A stretch of DNA of 8,063 bases from JBPCRW01 sp050996405 (GCA_050996405.1 JBPCRW010000208.1:1-8063), one strand, 5' to 3'. Shown: positions 1 through 6,491, counted from the first letter of the stretch. Program-made: numbers and translations. The notes: generated by a model from the sequence alone, not told the origin.

Positions 1-94
1 AGTCGTTGCACAAATAGCGTTGTTTGCCGTTATTGGTTTTGCCATTGCGGACAAGATTTTCGCTTTGACAATGACAACATTTTAGTTTGACCAT
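1..94 (-). CDS. IS1-type transposase, InsA-like N-terminus (partial, runs off left edge)
   Basis: Reading the minus strand from an ATG at 94 gives 31 codons with no stop before the window ends. The peptide has C6-x2-C9, then the segment LVRNGKTNNGKQRYLCND. In InsA of IS1 elements a zinc ribbon is followed by a VVRNGK...GxQRYLC stretch of the same spacing, so this is very likely the zinc-binding, DNA-recognition start of an IS1-family (or IS1595-like) transposase. It lies in the same direction as the sigma/zinc-finger pair and starts 25 bases after that unit's stop. No terminal repeat can be placed with confidence, and the catalytic domain is outside the window. It could also be a decayed remnant, since only the first third of an InsA-sized protein is visible. 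Confidence 0.72.
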   Translation of the reverse strand, partial: MVKLKCCHCQSENLVRNGKTNNGKQRYLCND

Positions 95-120
95 AAAGAG
101 AGTCTATCTTCTCTCTCTTT
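95..120. terminator. Small perfect inverted repeat between the zinc-finger gene and the transposase
   Basis: AAAGAGAG (95-102) pairs perfectly with CTCTCTTT (113-120) around a 10-base loop. It sits directly after the stop codon of the minus-strand zinc-finger gene (TAA at 119-121) and directly before the transposase start. It could be a weak terminator for the sigma unit or part of the end of the mobile element. The stem is low in GC and no clean T tract follows, so the role is uncertain. Confidence 0.35.
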
Positions 121-304
121 ATTGAGCCACTACCGGTTTATCTTCCTCAAATCTTTTGAGGATTTCTTCCCTGGTGGGAAGTGCTATTTGTGAGCGGCAC
201 GTTTCGCAGGTTTCCAGATGCTTTAATGCCGCGAACAATCCTTTGCCGCGCAGCTTTCGGCTCGATAATAATTCAATCTCTGCTTTGGACAAACAATCGT
301 TCAT
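119..304 (-). CDS. Small zinc-finger protein, candidate soluble anti-sigma factor
   Basis: This 61-residue protein contains H29-x3-C33-x2-C36 (segment KHLETCETCRSQI), the ligand pattern of the zf-HC2/ZAS zinc-binding anti-sigma domain. Cys4 could be the fourth ligand. Classical members continue into a membrane helix and a periplasmic sensor. This one has neither: after the zinc knuckle comes only a short charged tail. Its start lies inside the end of the sigma gene (32-nt overlap, different frame), and no strong Shine-Dalgarno is visible upstream, which fits translational coupling. What is seen is the motif and the overlap. What is inferred is that it binds and restrains the sigma factor in the cytoplasm, perhaps responding to redox state or zinc. 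It could instead be a truncated remnant of a membrane anti-sigma factor cut down when the IS1-type element arrived next door. Confidence 0.7.
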   Translation of the reverse strand: MNDCLSKAEIELLSSRKLRGKGLFAALKHLETCETCRSQIALPTREEILKRFEEDKPVVAQ

Positions 305-995
305 TATAAATAAAATCTTTTAACCGGGATGCGAGTTTGGCTTTCGCCTTGGCTCTAGCTTCCCAGATTTGTTTGGGCGATAATTTCTCACCCAGAATTT
401 CCTCAAGTAGCCTTCCGATTTTTTCATCCCGTAGCGGCAGCGAATCTATAATTTCAGAAAGCTTTTCTTCGGTCGCATTAAAATAAGCCGCCAACTCTTC
501 TATACTACAACATCCGACGACAATAAACTCAACAATAAAATCGGGATATTGCAGAAAATACGCATATTTTTGTCGCAAAGTCAGCGTTTGTGCCGCAATC
601 CAGACCAGCGCGAGCAAGGATCGGATTTCCGGCAGCGAGTTTCCCGCCAAAATATCTGTGGATTCGACCGCTAAAACTTCCTCTGCGGTCTGCTCGTCCA
701 TCTGCGAAAATAAGATGTCGCGCGTGTATTTTTCCCTGAAAAACTCCGTTGCCTCGTTGTGAGCGACGACGTTTGCCATTTTTTGCCATTCCTTGCCGGA
801 TAAATCATTTTCCCCGTGCGCCATTTTCCATCGCCAGAGTTTTAAGAACGCTCTTTGTTCCAAATCTTTTACAAAGTCCCGATGCCGTGAGCCTAATTTG
901 CGGGAAATAATTTTGTGGATGTAGGAAAAGGTTTCAAGAATCAGCTTTTCCTGCGCGGGCGAAACAGGTTCGTCTTCGTCGGCATCTTTTTTCAT
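273..995 (-). CDS. ECF-like RNA polymerase sigma factor with non-canonical region 4
   Basis: This protein of about 240 residues starts at the ATG at 995. That start has AAGGGA at 1005-1010, nine bases upstream, and gives a hydrophilic beginning, MKKDADEDEPVSPAQ. An in-frame ATG at 1052 would add 19 residues but overlaps the predicted promoter. Residues roughly 15-95 look like sigma region 2: a helical segment ending in DLEQRAFLKLWRW, then EWQKMANVVAHNEATEFFREK. The C-terminal part begins LTLRQKYAYFL, as region 4 often does, but then has two possible helix-turn-helix stretches: CSIEELAAYFNATEEKL, and LRDEKIGRLLEEILGEKLSPKQI followed by an Ala/Lys-rich helix. A second helix-turn-helix of the form PLxDxxIAxxLgxTxQQVxNLRxxAxxRL is, from memory, common in an acidobacterial sigma group. 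It is followed by an overlapping candidate anti-sigma gene and is divergent from the RHS gene, which may be a target. Confidence 0.82.
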   Translation of the reverse strand: MKKDADEDEPVSPAQEKLILETFSYIHKIISRKLGSRHRDFVKDLEQRAFLKLWRWKMAHGENDLSGKEWQKMANVVAHNEATEFFREKYTRDILFSQMDEQTAEEVLAVESTDILAGNSLPEIRSLLALVWIAAQTLTLRQKYAYFLQYPDFIVEFIVVGCCSIEELAAYFNATEEKLSEIIDSLPLRDEKIGRLLEEILGEKLSPKQIWEARAKAKAKLASRLKDFIYNERLFVQSRD

Positions 996-1004
996 AATCA
1001 AGTT

Positions 1005-1010
1005 TCCCTT
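1005..1010 (-). promoter_or_regulatory. Ribosome binding site of the sigma gene
   Basis: AAGGGA on the minus strand, nine bases before the ATG at 995, decides the start in favour of this Met rather than the in-frame ATG at 1052, which has no such site. Confidence 0.65.
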
Positions 1011-1042
1011 AGAAAATAATAAGAATGTTTCTTTAATGAAAT

Positions 1043-1071
1043 ACCATACCACACGCAGAACGATTTGTTAA
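1043..1071 (-). promoter_or_regulatory. Sigma70-type promoter of the sigma-factor gene
   Basis: On the minus strand TTAACA (1066-1071) and TATGGT (1043-1048) are separated by exactly 17 bases. Both resemble the housekeeping hexamers and lie about 50-75 bases upstream of the preferred start at 995. If used, transcription would begin near 1036, so the in-frame ATG at 1052 would not be transcribed, which supports the shorter protein. Confidence 0.5.
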
Positions 1072-1102
1072 TCCTTTTTAGAAAATTCGTTCGCTGAAAA
1101 TC

Positions 1103-1133
1103 GGGAAACTTTTTTACAACTCTTGGCAAGGTC
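1103..1133 (+). promoter_or_regulatory. Candidate ECF-type promoter directed at the RHS gene
   Basis: GGGAAACTTTTTT at 1103-1115 resembles the GGAAC-type -35 element used by many ECF sigma factors and points toward the RHS gene. The -10 side is not clear. A GTC at 1131-1133 fits the usual short C/G-containing -10 element, but its spacing from GGAAAC is about 21 bases, longer than the usual 16-17. The leader transcribed from here would be about 250 bases. Assignment to the neighbouring sigma factor is inference only. Confidence 0.33.
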
Positions 1134-1336
1134 GGCATGAGTAAGCCGTTAAACAGTATAGAGGGCTAATGACAAAATAACCTTTCGGGTTTGAGATTGT
1201 TCTAAAAATATCTCTAAAAGTCCTCCGCAAGTCAGGAAGGAAGATGCCTTAAAAAGCATTAACTCTCTTCAAAAATTTAAAAGTTATCAGCGAAAGACAT
1301 TTTTGTTTTTGAAAGTGGAAGTGTGCGTAAGCAACG

Positions 1337-1381
1337 TTCGGATTTGAGTCCGAAGAAAAAATACTGTCCAACCGAACAGTA
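1337..1381 (+). promoter_or_regulatory. Two tandem perfect hairpins in the RHS 5' leader
   Basis: TTCGGA (1337-1342) pairs with TCCGAA (1349-1354) around TTTGAG, and TACTGT (1362-1367) pairs with ACAGTA (1376-1381) around eight bases. A small GC-GTAA-GC element precedes them at 1325-1332. The second hairpin ends four bases before the AGGAG Shine-Dalgarno (1385-1389), so folding or protein binding could affect RHS translation. Neither is followed by a U tract, so they do not look like terminators. I do not recognise a riboswitch family. Confidence 0.4.
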
Positions 1382-1393
1382 AAAAGGAGAAAA

Positions 1394-4300
1394 ATGAAGA
1401 ATTTAATTATTTTAAGAGCGACAAAAAAATATTGGGCAAAAGCCATGGAAAATATCACGGCAGGTAAGGCTAAAGGCGTTGCAGAGAAATCTTTTAAAAG
1501 AGCCTGCAGGGTGTTTCTACTTTTAGGTCTAGCTGTTTTATTGCAGTTGGCGACGTATTCACAAACACCCACACCAACACCTCTTCAATATCCAAATGTT
1601 CCAAACGGCGGGCATGACGTGTGTGCCGATTTCGGATACACGCCCTGCCCGATGATTGGGAAAGATGATTTTTATTTTTATAAAAGCGGGTCGGGCGCAA
1701 AATTATTTTACGCCCGATTCAATGATGAAAATTCCGGGGAAATATATTTGTATTCGCAAACTGGTACGCACGGCGTTATGCATGAATCAAGTTCATTTTC
1801 CGGTTACTCGACATCCCAGAGAGAAGTTATCGCTTACTCGGATAATATAACCGGAAACCAGACACCAAAAGTTTATGGAGCAGATACAGGAACTTATTAT
1901 ACCCAAACATATAATAATATTATGAATAAGACTTATGTTTCCAGTCTGGCTAACATAACTATTTTTGTCATTCCGAATGATGGCGCGGAAAACGCCGGGG
2001 ACTGCTGTCGAATGGGTTTGCCGGGGCAAAAAGTCGGAGAGCCGGTCAATCCGACAAACGGCAATATGTGGCTGGAGCAGACCGATTATTCTCTTCCGGG
2101 AGCCGGCGAACCGATCAACGTTAACCGTTTCTACAATAGTATCATTCAGACAAGCGGTTTATTCGGCAAAGGCTGGTCAACCCAATATGATGAATCGTTG
2201 ACAGCCTATGACGATCTGATGATCCGAATAAATATGCCGGACGGACGGGCAATTTATCTGGCGCGCAAAGATACAAATTCCTCGTTTAACCTTTCGCCGC
2301 AGAAGTTTTTCGGTGAAGCCGTCAAAAATTCCGACGGAACTTATACTTTGAACTATAAAGATGGAAGAATTCATCAGTTTGCCTCTAACGGCAAATTGCT
2401 GTGGCAAAAGGATCGCAACGGCAATCAAACAACACTTAATTATGATACGAACGGAAATTTAACGGGCGTTGCCGACCCATTCGGGCGGACCTTAAATTTC
2501 GTTATCACCGGAGGTGTTGTTTCACAAATCAGCGACAACTCGGGAACGATTGCCGACTACGTTTACAACACTGACGGAACCCTCCAATCGATTACCTATC
2601 CGGACAACTCAAAATATAAACTTGAATATACGACAATCAATGGGAACACATATCTGACGACGGTCAAAGACGTGCTCGACAATGTTCTCGAAGCACACCA
2701 ATATGATACGCAGGGCAGGGCACTAACATCGGAAAAGGATGGCAGCATCGAAAAATATACGTTCGATTATACCGGCAATACCCAGTATTACTATAATCCC
2801 TACACGACCGTGACGGATGCTCTCGGCAGAGTGACCACCTATAATTTCTCGCAAAATGAAAGAGGACAAAATCTAGTTTCTTCCATCCTAGGGAATTGTA
2901 ATTGCGGAAGCGGTTCGCAAAGCGTGCGCTACGAATATGACGAAAATATGAACGTTACAAAACGGACGGATGCCTTGAATCATATAACAACTTACACTTA
3001 TGATGATAAAGGCAATCCGTTGACGATGACGGATGTTTTAGGAACCGCAACTTACACTTACAACTCCTTTGGAGAAGTATTGACGAAAACCGACCGGATG
3101 AATGGAGTCTGGACAAATACTTACGACACGAACGGTAATCTGCTGACCATCACCGACCCGCTGAGTCACGCGACAACGCTGACTTACAACACGCACGGAC
3201 AGCCGTTAACAATGATCGATGCGCGGAATAAAACAACAACTTTGTCATATGACACATCGGGAAGATTATCTCAGGTGACGGATGCCAATAATAAAACGAC
3301 CACCTACGCTTACGACGCGCGATCGAGAGTGACGAGCATTACGGATGTTTTGAATCAAACGACAGGTTTTGAGTATGACCTCAATAATCGTTTGAAGAAG
3401 ATTATTTACCCGGATACAAATTTCGTCACTTACGCTTATGATACGGCAGGTCGCCGCACAGGAATGACTGATGAGAAAGCCAATACCACAACTTACGGTT
3501 ACGATAATGATTATCGGCTGACGAGTATCACCGACGCGCTTAATCACGCGACGGCGTTCGGCTACGATTTGATGTCGAATCTGACTTCGCAGAACGACGC
3601 TTTGGGCAATGTTACCAACTACGAATATGACAATTACGACCGTCTGAAAAAGATAACTTATCCGGCGGCAAGCACGGGCGCAACCCGTCTGGAAGAAAAT
3701 CTGACTTACGATGCGGTCGGCAATGTTAAAACGCAGACCGATACCGCCGGACGAGTGACGAATTACAATTACGACAATGCCAATCGTTTGGTTGAAACGA
3801 TTGATGCCTTGAATAAATCAACGCAGTTCACTTACAACGCGCGTTCGCAAATGACGAAAGTCAAAGACGCGCTGAATCAGGAATACGATTACACATACGA
3901 CGCGCTCGGAAGAGAATTGACGCAGGCACGAGCAAGCGCAACGATGAGTTATGAATATGATGCGGTCGGCAATCGCACCAAGCGCACCGATTACAAAGCG
4001 CAGGAAACGGATTACGCTTTTGACAATTTGAATCGTTTGACGACGATTACCTACCAAACATCAACTCCGACAACCGCGACGTATAGTTATGACGACATCT
4101 CGCGGCTGACGAGTGCGGTCAATTACGCGGGAACGGTTTCATTCACCTATGACAATCGAAATCGGTTGGCGCAAGCGACGGACGTTCACGGCAAGGTTCT
4201 TGACTATAGTTATGACGCGGCGGGCAACCGGACGGAATTGAAAATCGGCGGCGCGACTCATACGACCTACGCCTATGACGTGGCAAATCGTTTGACGCAG

Positions 4301-5908
4301 CTAACCGATGAAGTGAGCCAGAATTTTACATTCGGTTATGATATTGCCAATCGTCTGATTTCAAAAACATTGCCGAACGGTATTGCGACCAGCTACAACT
4401 ATGACGGGATGAATCGTTTGACGGAGCTAAAAGACCAGACAACTTCAAATGTTTTGTTTGATCGTCAGTATGCTTACAATCCGGCAAGTCAAATCAATCA
4501 GATAACCGAGCCGAGTTTGACGAGAAATTTCAGTTACGATGATGTTAATCGTTTGACGCAGGTCACAAATCCGACGAACACGAGCGAATCTTATGCTTAC
4601 GACGGCGTTGGAAACAGAACGTCATCACATTTGTCGGCGAGTTACACACATCAACCGTTTAACCAATTAACGGCTACTGCTAATGCAAGCTATGTCTATG
4701 ATTCCAACGGCAGTATGACTTCCAAAACCGATGCCAGTGGAAATTGGACTTACAATTGGGATTATGAGAATCGTCTGACGCAGGTCATCAATCCGAGTTC
4801 GCAAAGCGTTCTGTATAAATATGATGCGCTTGGCAGAAGGGTTGAAAGAGACGAAAACACGAACGTCACGAAATACACTTTTGACGGAATGGACGTTGTG
4901 CTTGATGATGACACGACTACTGGAATCACGAAATACCAGAACGGTTTGGGAATTGACAGCAAACTCAAACTCGTCAACGGTTCGACTTCTAAATACTTTC
5001 TGCAAGACCATCTTGGCAGCACGAATGCGCTGACTGATTCGAGTGGAAATATTATCGCATCGGCAACCTATGATTCGTTCGGCAACTCGACTAATACTTT
5101 GGGAACAAGGTATCAATTTACGGGCAGAGAAAAAGATGATTTCTCTGGCTTAACCTACTATCGAGCCAGATGGTATGACTCGAATCTCGGTCGTTTTATC
5201 TCCGAAGACCCGATTGGATTAGGTGGTGGAATTAATCAGTTTGGTTATGTTAGTAACAATCCGCTTTCAGGAACTGATAGTCTGGGGCTGGACGCTGCAT
5301 ATGACCAGCAAGTGTGGCAAGCGCAACAAGATTTACTGGAAGCCCTTGCCACTCCGATTCAATTCGGAATCGGCTTTGGCGACAATGTTCTGTTCGGCTT
5401 ATCGAAATACGCCAGACCGTCGATTGGAGTAGATGAGTGTTCGGCGGCGTATCAGGCAGGTGAATGGACATCAATTGCCATTCAAGCGGCTGAAGGCGGC
5501 GTTGGAATCTATAGAAGCATTGGAAAATTAGCTTTAAGACAATCAATAAGAAGCGGTATTGAAGTAGCAAGCAGTGGTGGAAAGTATGAACTTGGTTCGA
5601 CTGTTAGGCAAATAAGCAAAGGCGAGAAAGTTGGTGATTTAATAAATGAGGTCAAACAACTTACTTATGAAACAGGTGGTTTAGAACATTCTATAGTTTC
5701 CCTCAAAGACGGCACACGCTTAATTGTTAGAGGAGGCGAGAATGGCATTAGCTTTGCAGAATACGACATAAGACGAGTTATTTTACATACGCATCGTTAT
5801 CCTACGGGTCCATCTCCAGAAGATTTCAAAATGCTTTTGAATACAGGACAACGTAGTTCATATATTTATGAACTTTTTGGTGGCGGTTTAACTAAATTTA
5901 GGAGGTAG
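1394..5908 (+). CDS. Secreted RHS/YD-repeat polymorphic toxin with HTH-x6-S-x2-D C-terminal tip
   Basis: This is an intact 1504-residue RHS protein. The start ATG follows AAGGAG by four bases. Residues 1-40 are basic, and residues 41-54 (FLLLGLAVLLQLAT) form the hydrophobic core of a signal peptide, with likely cleavage near YSQ and then a Thr/Pro linker. Residues about 58-210 are an unassigned N-terminal region. From about 215 (GEPVNPTNGNMW) to 295 runs the N-terminal RHS domain (DUF6531-like). About 30 YD repeats cover roughly 341-1160 and should build the beta-cocoon shell that encloses the toxin. The RHS core includes YFLQDHLGS, YQFTGREKDDFSG (1240 on), and GRFISEDPIGL ending at 1276, the usual self-cleavage region. 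The core finishes at TDSLGL (1299) where relatives usually have DPLGL. The variable tip (1300-1504) has a hydrophobic linker, then a C-terminal domain with H1465-T-H1467-x6-S1474-x2-D1477, reminiscent of JAB/JAMM metalloproteases but one residue shorter. Its true activity is unknown. The immunity gene follows after one base. Confidence 0.9.
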   Translation: MKNLIILRATKKYWAKAMENITAGKAKGVAEKSFKRACRVFLLLGLAVLLQLATYSQTPTPTPLQYPNVPNGGHDVCADFGYTPCPMIGKDDFYFYKSGSGAKLFYARFNDENSGEIYLYSQTGTHGVMHESSSFSGYSTSQREVIAYSDNITGNQTPKVYGADTGTYYTQTYNNIMNKTYVSSLANITIFVIPNDGAENAGDCCRMGLPGQKVGEPVNPTNGNMWLEQTDYSLPGAGEPINVNRFYNSIIQTSGLFGKGWSTQYDESLTAYDDLMIRINMPDGRAIYLARKDTNSSFNLSPQKFFGEAVKNSDGTYTLNYKDGRIHQFASNGKLLWQKDRNGNQTTLNYDTNGNLTGVADPFGRTLNFVITGGVVSQISDNSGTIADYVYNTDGTLQSITYPDNSKYKLEYTTINGNTYLTTVKDVLDNVLEAHQYDTQGRALTSEKDGSIEKYTFDYTGNTQYYYNPYTTVTDALGRVTTYNFSQNERGQNLVSSILGNCNCGSGSQSVRYEYDENMNVTKRTDALNHITTYTYDDKGNPLTMTDVLGTATYTYNSFGEVLTKTDRMNGVWTNTYDTNGNLLTITDPLSHATTLTYNTHGQPLTMIDARNKTTTLSYDTSGRLSQVTDANNKTTTYAYDARSRVTSITDVLNQTTGFEYDLNNRLKKIIYPDTNFVTYAYDTAGRRTGMTDEKANTTTYGYDNDYRLTSITDALNHATAFGYDLMSNLTSQNDALGNVTNYEYDNYDRLKKITYPAASTGATRLEENLTYDAVGNVKTQTDTAGRVTNYNYDNANRLVETIDALNKSTQFTYNARSQMTKVKDALNQEYDYTYDALGRELTQARASATMSYEYDAVGNRTKRTDYKAQETDYAFDNLNRLTTITYQTSTPTTATYSYDDISRLTSAVNYAGTVSFTYDNRNRLAQATDVHGKVLDYSYDAAGNRTELKIGGATHTTYAYDVANRLTQLTDEVSQNFTFGYDIANRLISKTLPNGIATSYNYDGMNRLTELKDQTTSNVLFDRQYAYNPASQINQITEPSLTRNFSYDDVNRLTQVTNPTNTSESYAYDGVGNRTSSHLSASYTHQPFNQLTATANASYVYDSNGSMTSKTDASGNWTYNWDYENRLTQVINPSSQSVLYKYDALGRRVERDENTNVTKYTFDGMDVVLDDDTTTGITKYQNGLGIDSKLKLVNGSTSKYFLQDHLGSTNALTDSSGNIIASATYDSFGNSTNTLGTRYQFTGREKDDFSGLTYYRARWYDSNLGRFISEDPIGLGGGINQFGYVSNNPLSGTDSLGLDAAYDQQVWQAQQDLLEALATPIQFGIGFGDNVLFGLSKYARPSIGVDECSAAYQAGEWTSIAIQAAEGGVGIYRSIGKLALRQSIRSGIEVASSGGKYELGSTVRQISKGEKVGDLINEVKQLTYETGGLEHSIVSLKDGTRLIVRGGENGISFAEYDIRRVILHTHRYPTGPSPEDFKMLLNTGQRSSYIYELFGGGLTKFRR
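2410..4870 (+). repeat. YD-repeat-encoding region, degenerate tandem repeats of about 60-63 bp
   Basis: The central part of the RHS gene is a long series of degenerate units translating to the pattern Y-D-x2-N/G-R/N-L-T-x-I/V-T-D-A-x-N-x-T-T-x-Y-x-Y. At DNA level, strings such as AATCGTTTGACG and TTACGATGCGGTCGG recur many times between about 3360 and 4560, while the flanking units have diverged. The strong local identity among units near the centre suggests recent expansion or recombination between them. Confidence 0.8.
5900..5905 (+). promoter_or_regulatory. Ribosome binding site of the immunity gene inside the RHS 3' end
   Basis: AGGAGG, a perfect anti-16S match, is formed by the last two arginine codons of the RHS gene and lies four bases before the ATG at 5910, with the RHS stop TAG in between. 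This favours coupled translation of toxin and immunity protein. Confidence 0.8.
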
Positions 5909-5909
5909 T

Positions 5910-6203
5910 ATGGCATTAATCTTTCCGGGTAAAACCACTTGTTCATTATGTGGAAAAGTTATTTTTAATGAAGATGAAATAGTAGGTTTTCCAGCGTTCA
6001 TACCAAAGTCCCATAGATTGCATCAGTTCTCTGAGGGAGTTTTTCATAAATCTTGTTTTCAAGAATGGGAAGATAAAGAGGAGTTTGAAAATCTTTTTCA
6101 GAAACATCAAGCAATTTGGGAATCTAGACCAATGGATCTTAAATCTGCGGAAGAAATAGAAAATTGGGGAAAGGAGGCTTTCAAAGAAATCTTTAAGGAA
6201 TAA
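5910..6203 (+). CDS. Putative immunity protein to the RHS tip, CxxC...HxxC zinc-binding type
   Basis: This small acidic protein of 97 residues starts one base after the RHS stop and has a perfect Shine-Dalgarno. It has no signal peptide or membrane helix, so it should act in the cytoplasm. C11-x2-C14 (segment TCSLCGKVI) and H46-x2-C49 (FHKSCFQEW) make a four-ligand zinc site of zinc-ribbon or treble-clef type. The rest is a Glu/Lys-rich helical C-terminus (KSAEEIENWGKEAFKEIF). In RHS loci the gene directly behind the toxin tip almost always encodes the cognate immunity protein, and position is the main argument here. I do not recognise a named immunity family. The base composition is more AT-rich than most of the RHS gene and matches the toxin tip, which suggests that tip and immunity gene were acquired as one cassette. 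Confidence 0.72.
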   Translation: MALIFPGKTTCSLCGKVIFNEDEIVGFPAFIPKSHRLHQFSEGVFHKSCFQEWEDKEEFENLFQKHQAIWESRPMDLKSAEEIENWGKEAFKEIFKE

Positions 6204-6233
6204 CAAATAAACTAATCCTCCAACCAAAATATT

Positions 6234-6272
6234 ATGTATATCCACAATTCCAATGGAATTGTGGATATACAT
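6234..6272 (+). terminator. Long near-perfect palindrome after the immunity gene, likely terminator
   Basis: Arms of 18 bases (6234-6251 and 6255-6272) pair without a mismatch around the loop AAT, 30 bases after the immunity gene stop. A short TTTGGG follows rather than a long U tract, so it is not a textbook rho-independent terminator, but the stem is strong enough to act as a bidirectional terminator or an mRNA 3' stabiliser. An alternative is a recombination or insertion target associated with tip exchange. Confidence 0.55.
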
Positions 6273-6311
6273 TTGGGATTACAAGAATCCTTTAACTTAG
6301 GTCATCAATAA

Positions 6312-6467
6312 GGTTCGACATCCAAGTATTTTCTGCAAGACCATCTTGGAAGAACCATGCTCTGACAGATCAGAGCGGAAGTGTTATCCAATCTGCAACC
6401 TATGACTCATTCGGGAACTCAACCAATACTTCGGGAACAAGGTATCAATTCACTGGCAGAGAGAAGG
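6312..6467 (+). pseudogene. Orphan RHS core fragment (displaced cassette remnant), frameshifted
   Basis: This stretch aligns end to end with 4979-5135 of the intact RHS gene at about 80% identity by my count. Its two open parts translate to GSTSKYFLQDHLGRT and, after the shift, to TDQSGSVIQSATYDSFGNST followed by the conserved YQFTGREK. One base is missing near 6352, giving a TGA in the upstream frame, and there is no start codon or upstream RHS sequence, so it is not a gene. Homology begins abruptly at 6312 and ends at 6467, the base before the IS481 terminal repeat. In RHS loci such orphan core fragments are left when a new tip recombines into the core and pushes the old tip downstream. The old tip itself is missing here. 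Confidence 0.88.
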
Positions 6468-6491
6468 TGTGCGGATCATAGACATCATTTC
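6468..6491 (+). repeat. Left terminal inverted repeat of the IS481 element
   Basis: The first 12 bases match the right end perfectly. Over 24 bases, 21 match the reverse complement of 7464-7487. Confidence 0.85.

Larger units (their letters stand above)
1053..1393. other. Divergent intergenic region and RHS leader
   Basis: This gene-free stretch of about 340 bases separates the minus-strand sigma gene from the plus-strand RHS gene. From left to right it holds the -35 side of the sigma promoter, an ECF-like GGGAAAC element (1103-1109), a micro-ORF of ten codons (ATG at 1138, TAA at 1168-1170) whose stop overlaps another ATG, small weak hairpins (AACC/GGTT at 1179-1191, GAGAT/ATCTC at 1193-1214), and two perfect hairpins just before the RHS ribosome binding site. 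No tRNA or known riboswitch consensus was recognised. Confidence 0.6.

Noticed and set aside
996..1052. Longer start of the sigma gene at the ATG at 1052
   Set aside because: The 19 added residues are hydrophobic and unlike the start of a sigma factor, the position overlaps the predicted -10 element, and the ATG at 995 has a good ribosome binding site.
1138..1182. Ten-codon micro-ORF in the intergenic region (possible leader peptide)
   Set aside because: It has no clear ribosome binding site, no codon bias for attenuation and no adjacent terminator/antiterminator pair, so chance is likely.
2410..4870. Possible CRISPR-like or satellite array in the regularly spaced repeats
   Set aside because: The repeats are degenerate, in frame, and encode YD units of the RHS protein. 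There are no constant repeats with unique spacers.
4667..5116. Minus-strand open frame of about 149 codons inside the RHS core
   Set aside because: It is a shadow of the strongly biased RHS coding sequence on the other strand, with no start signal or recognisable domain.
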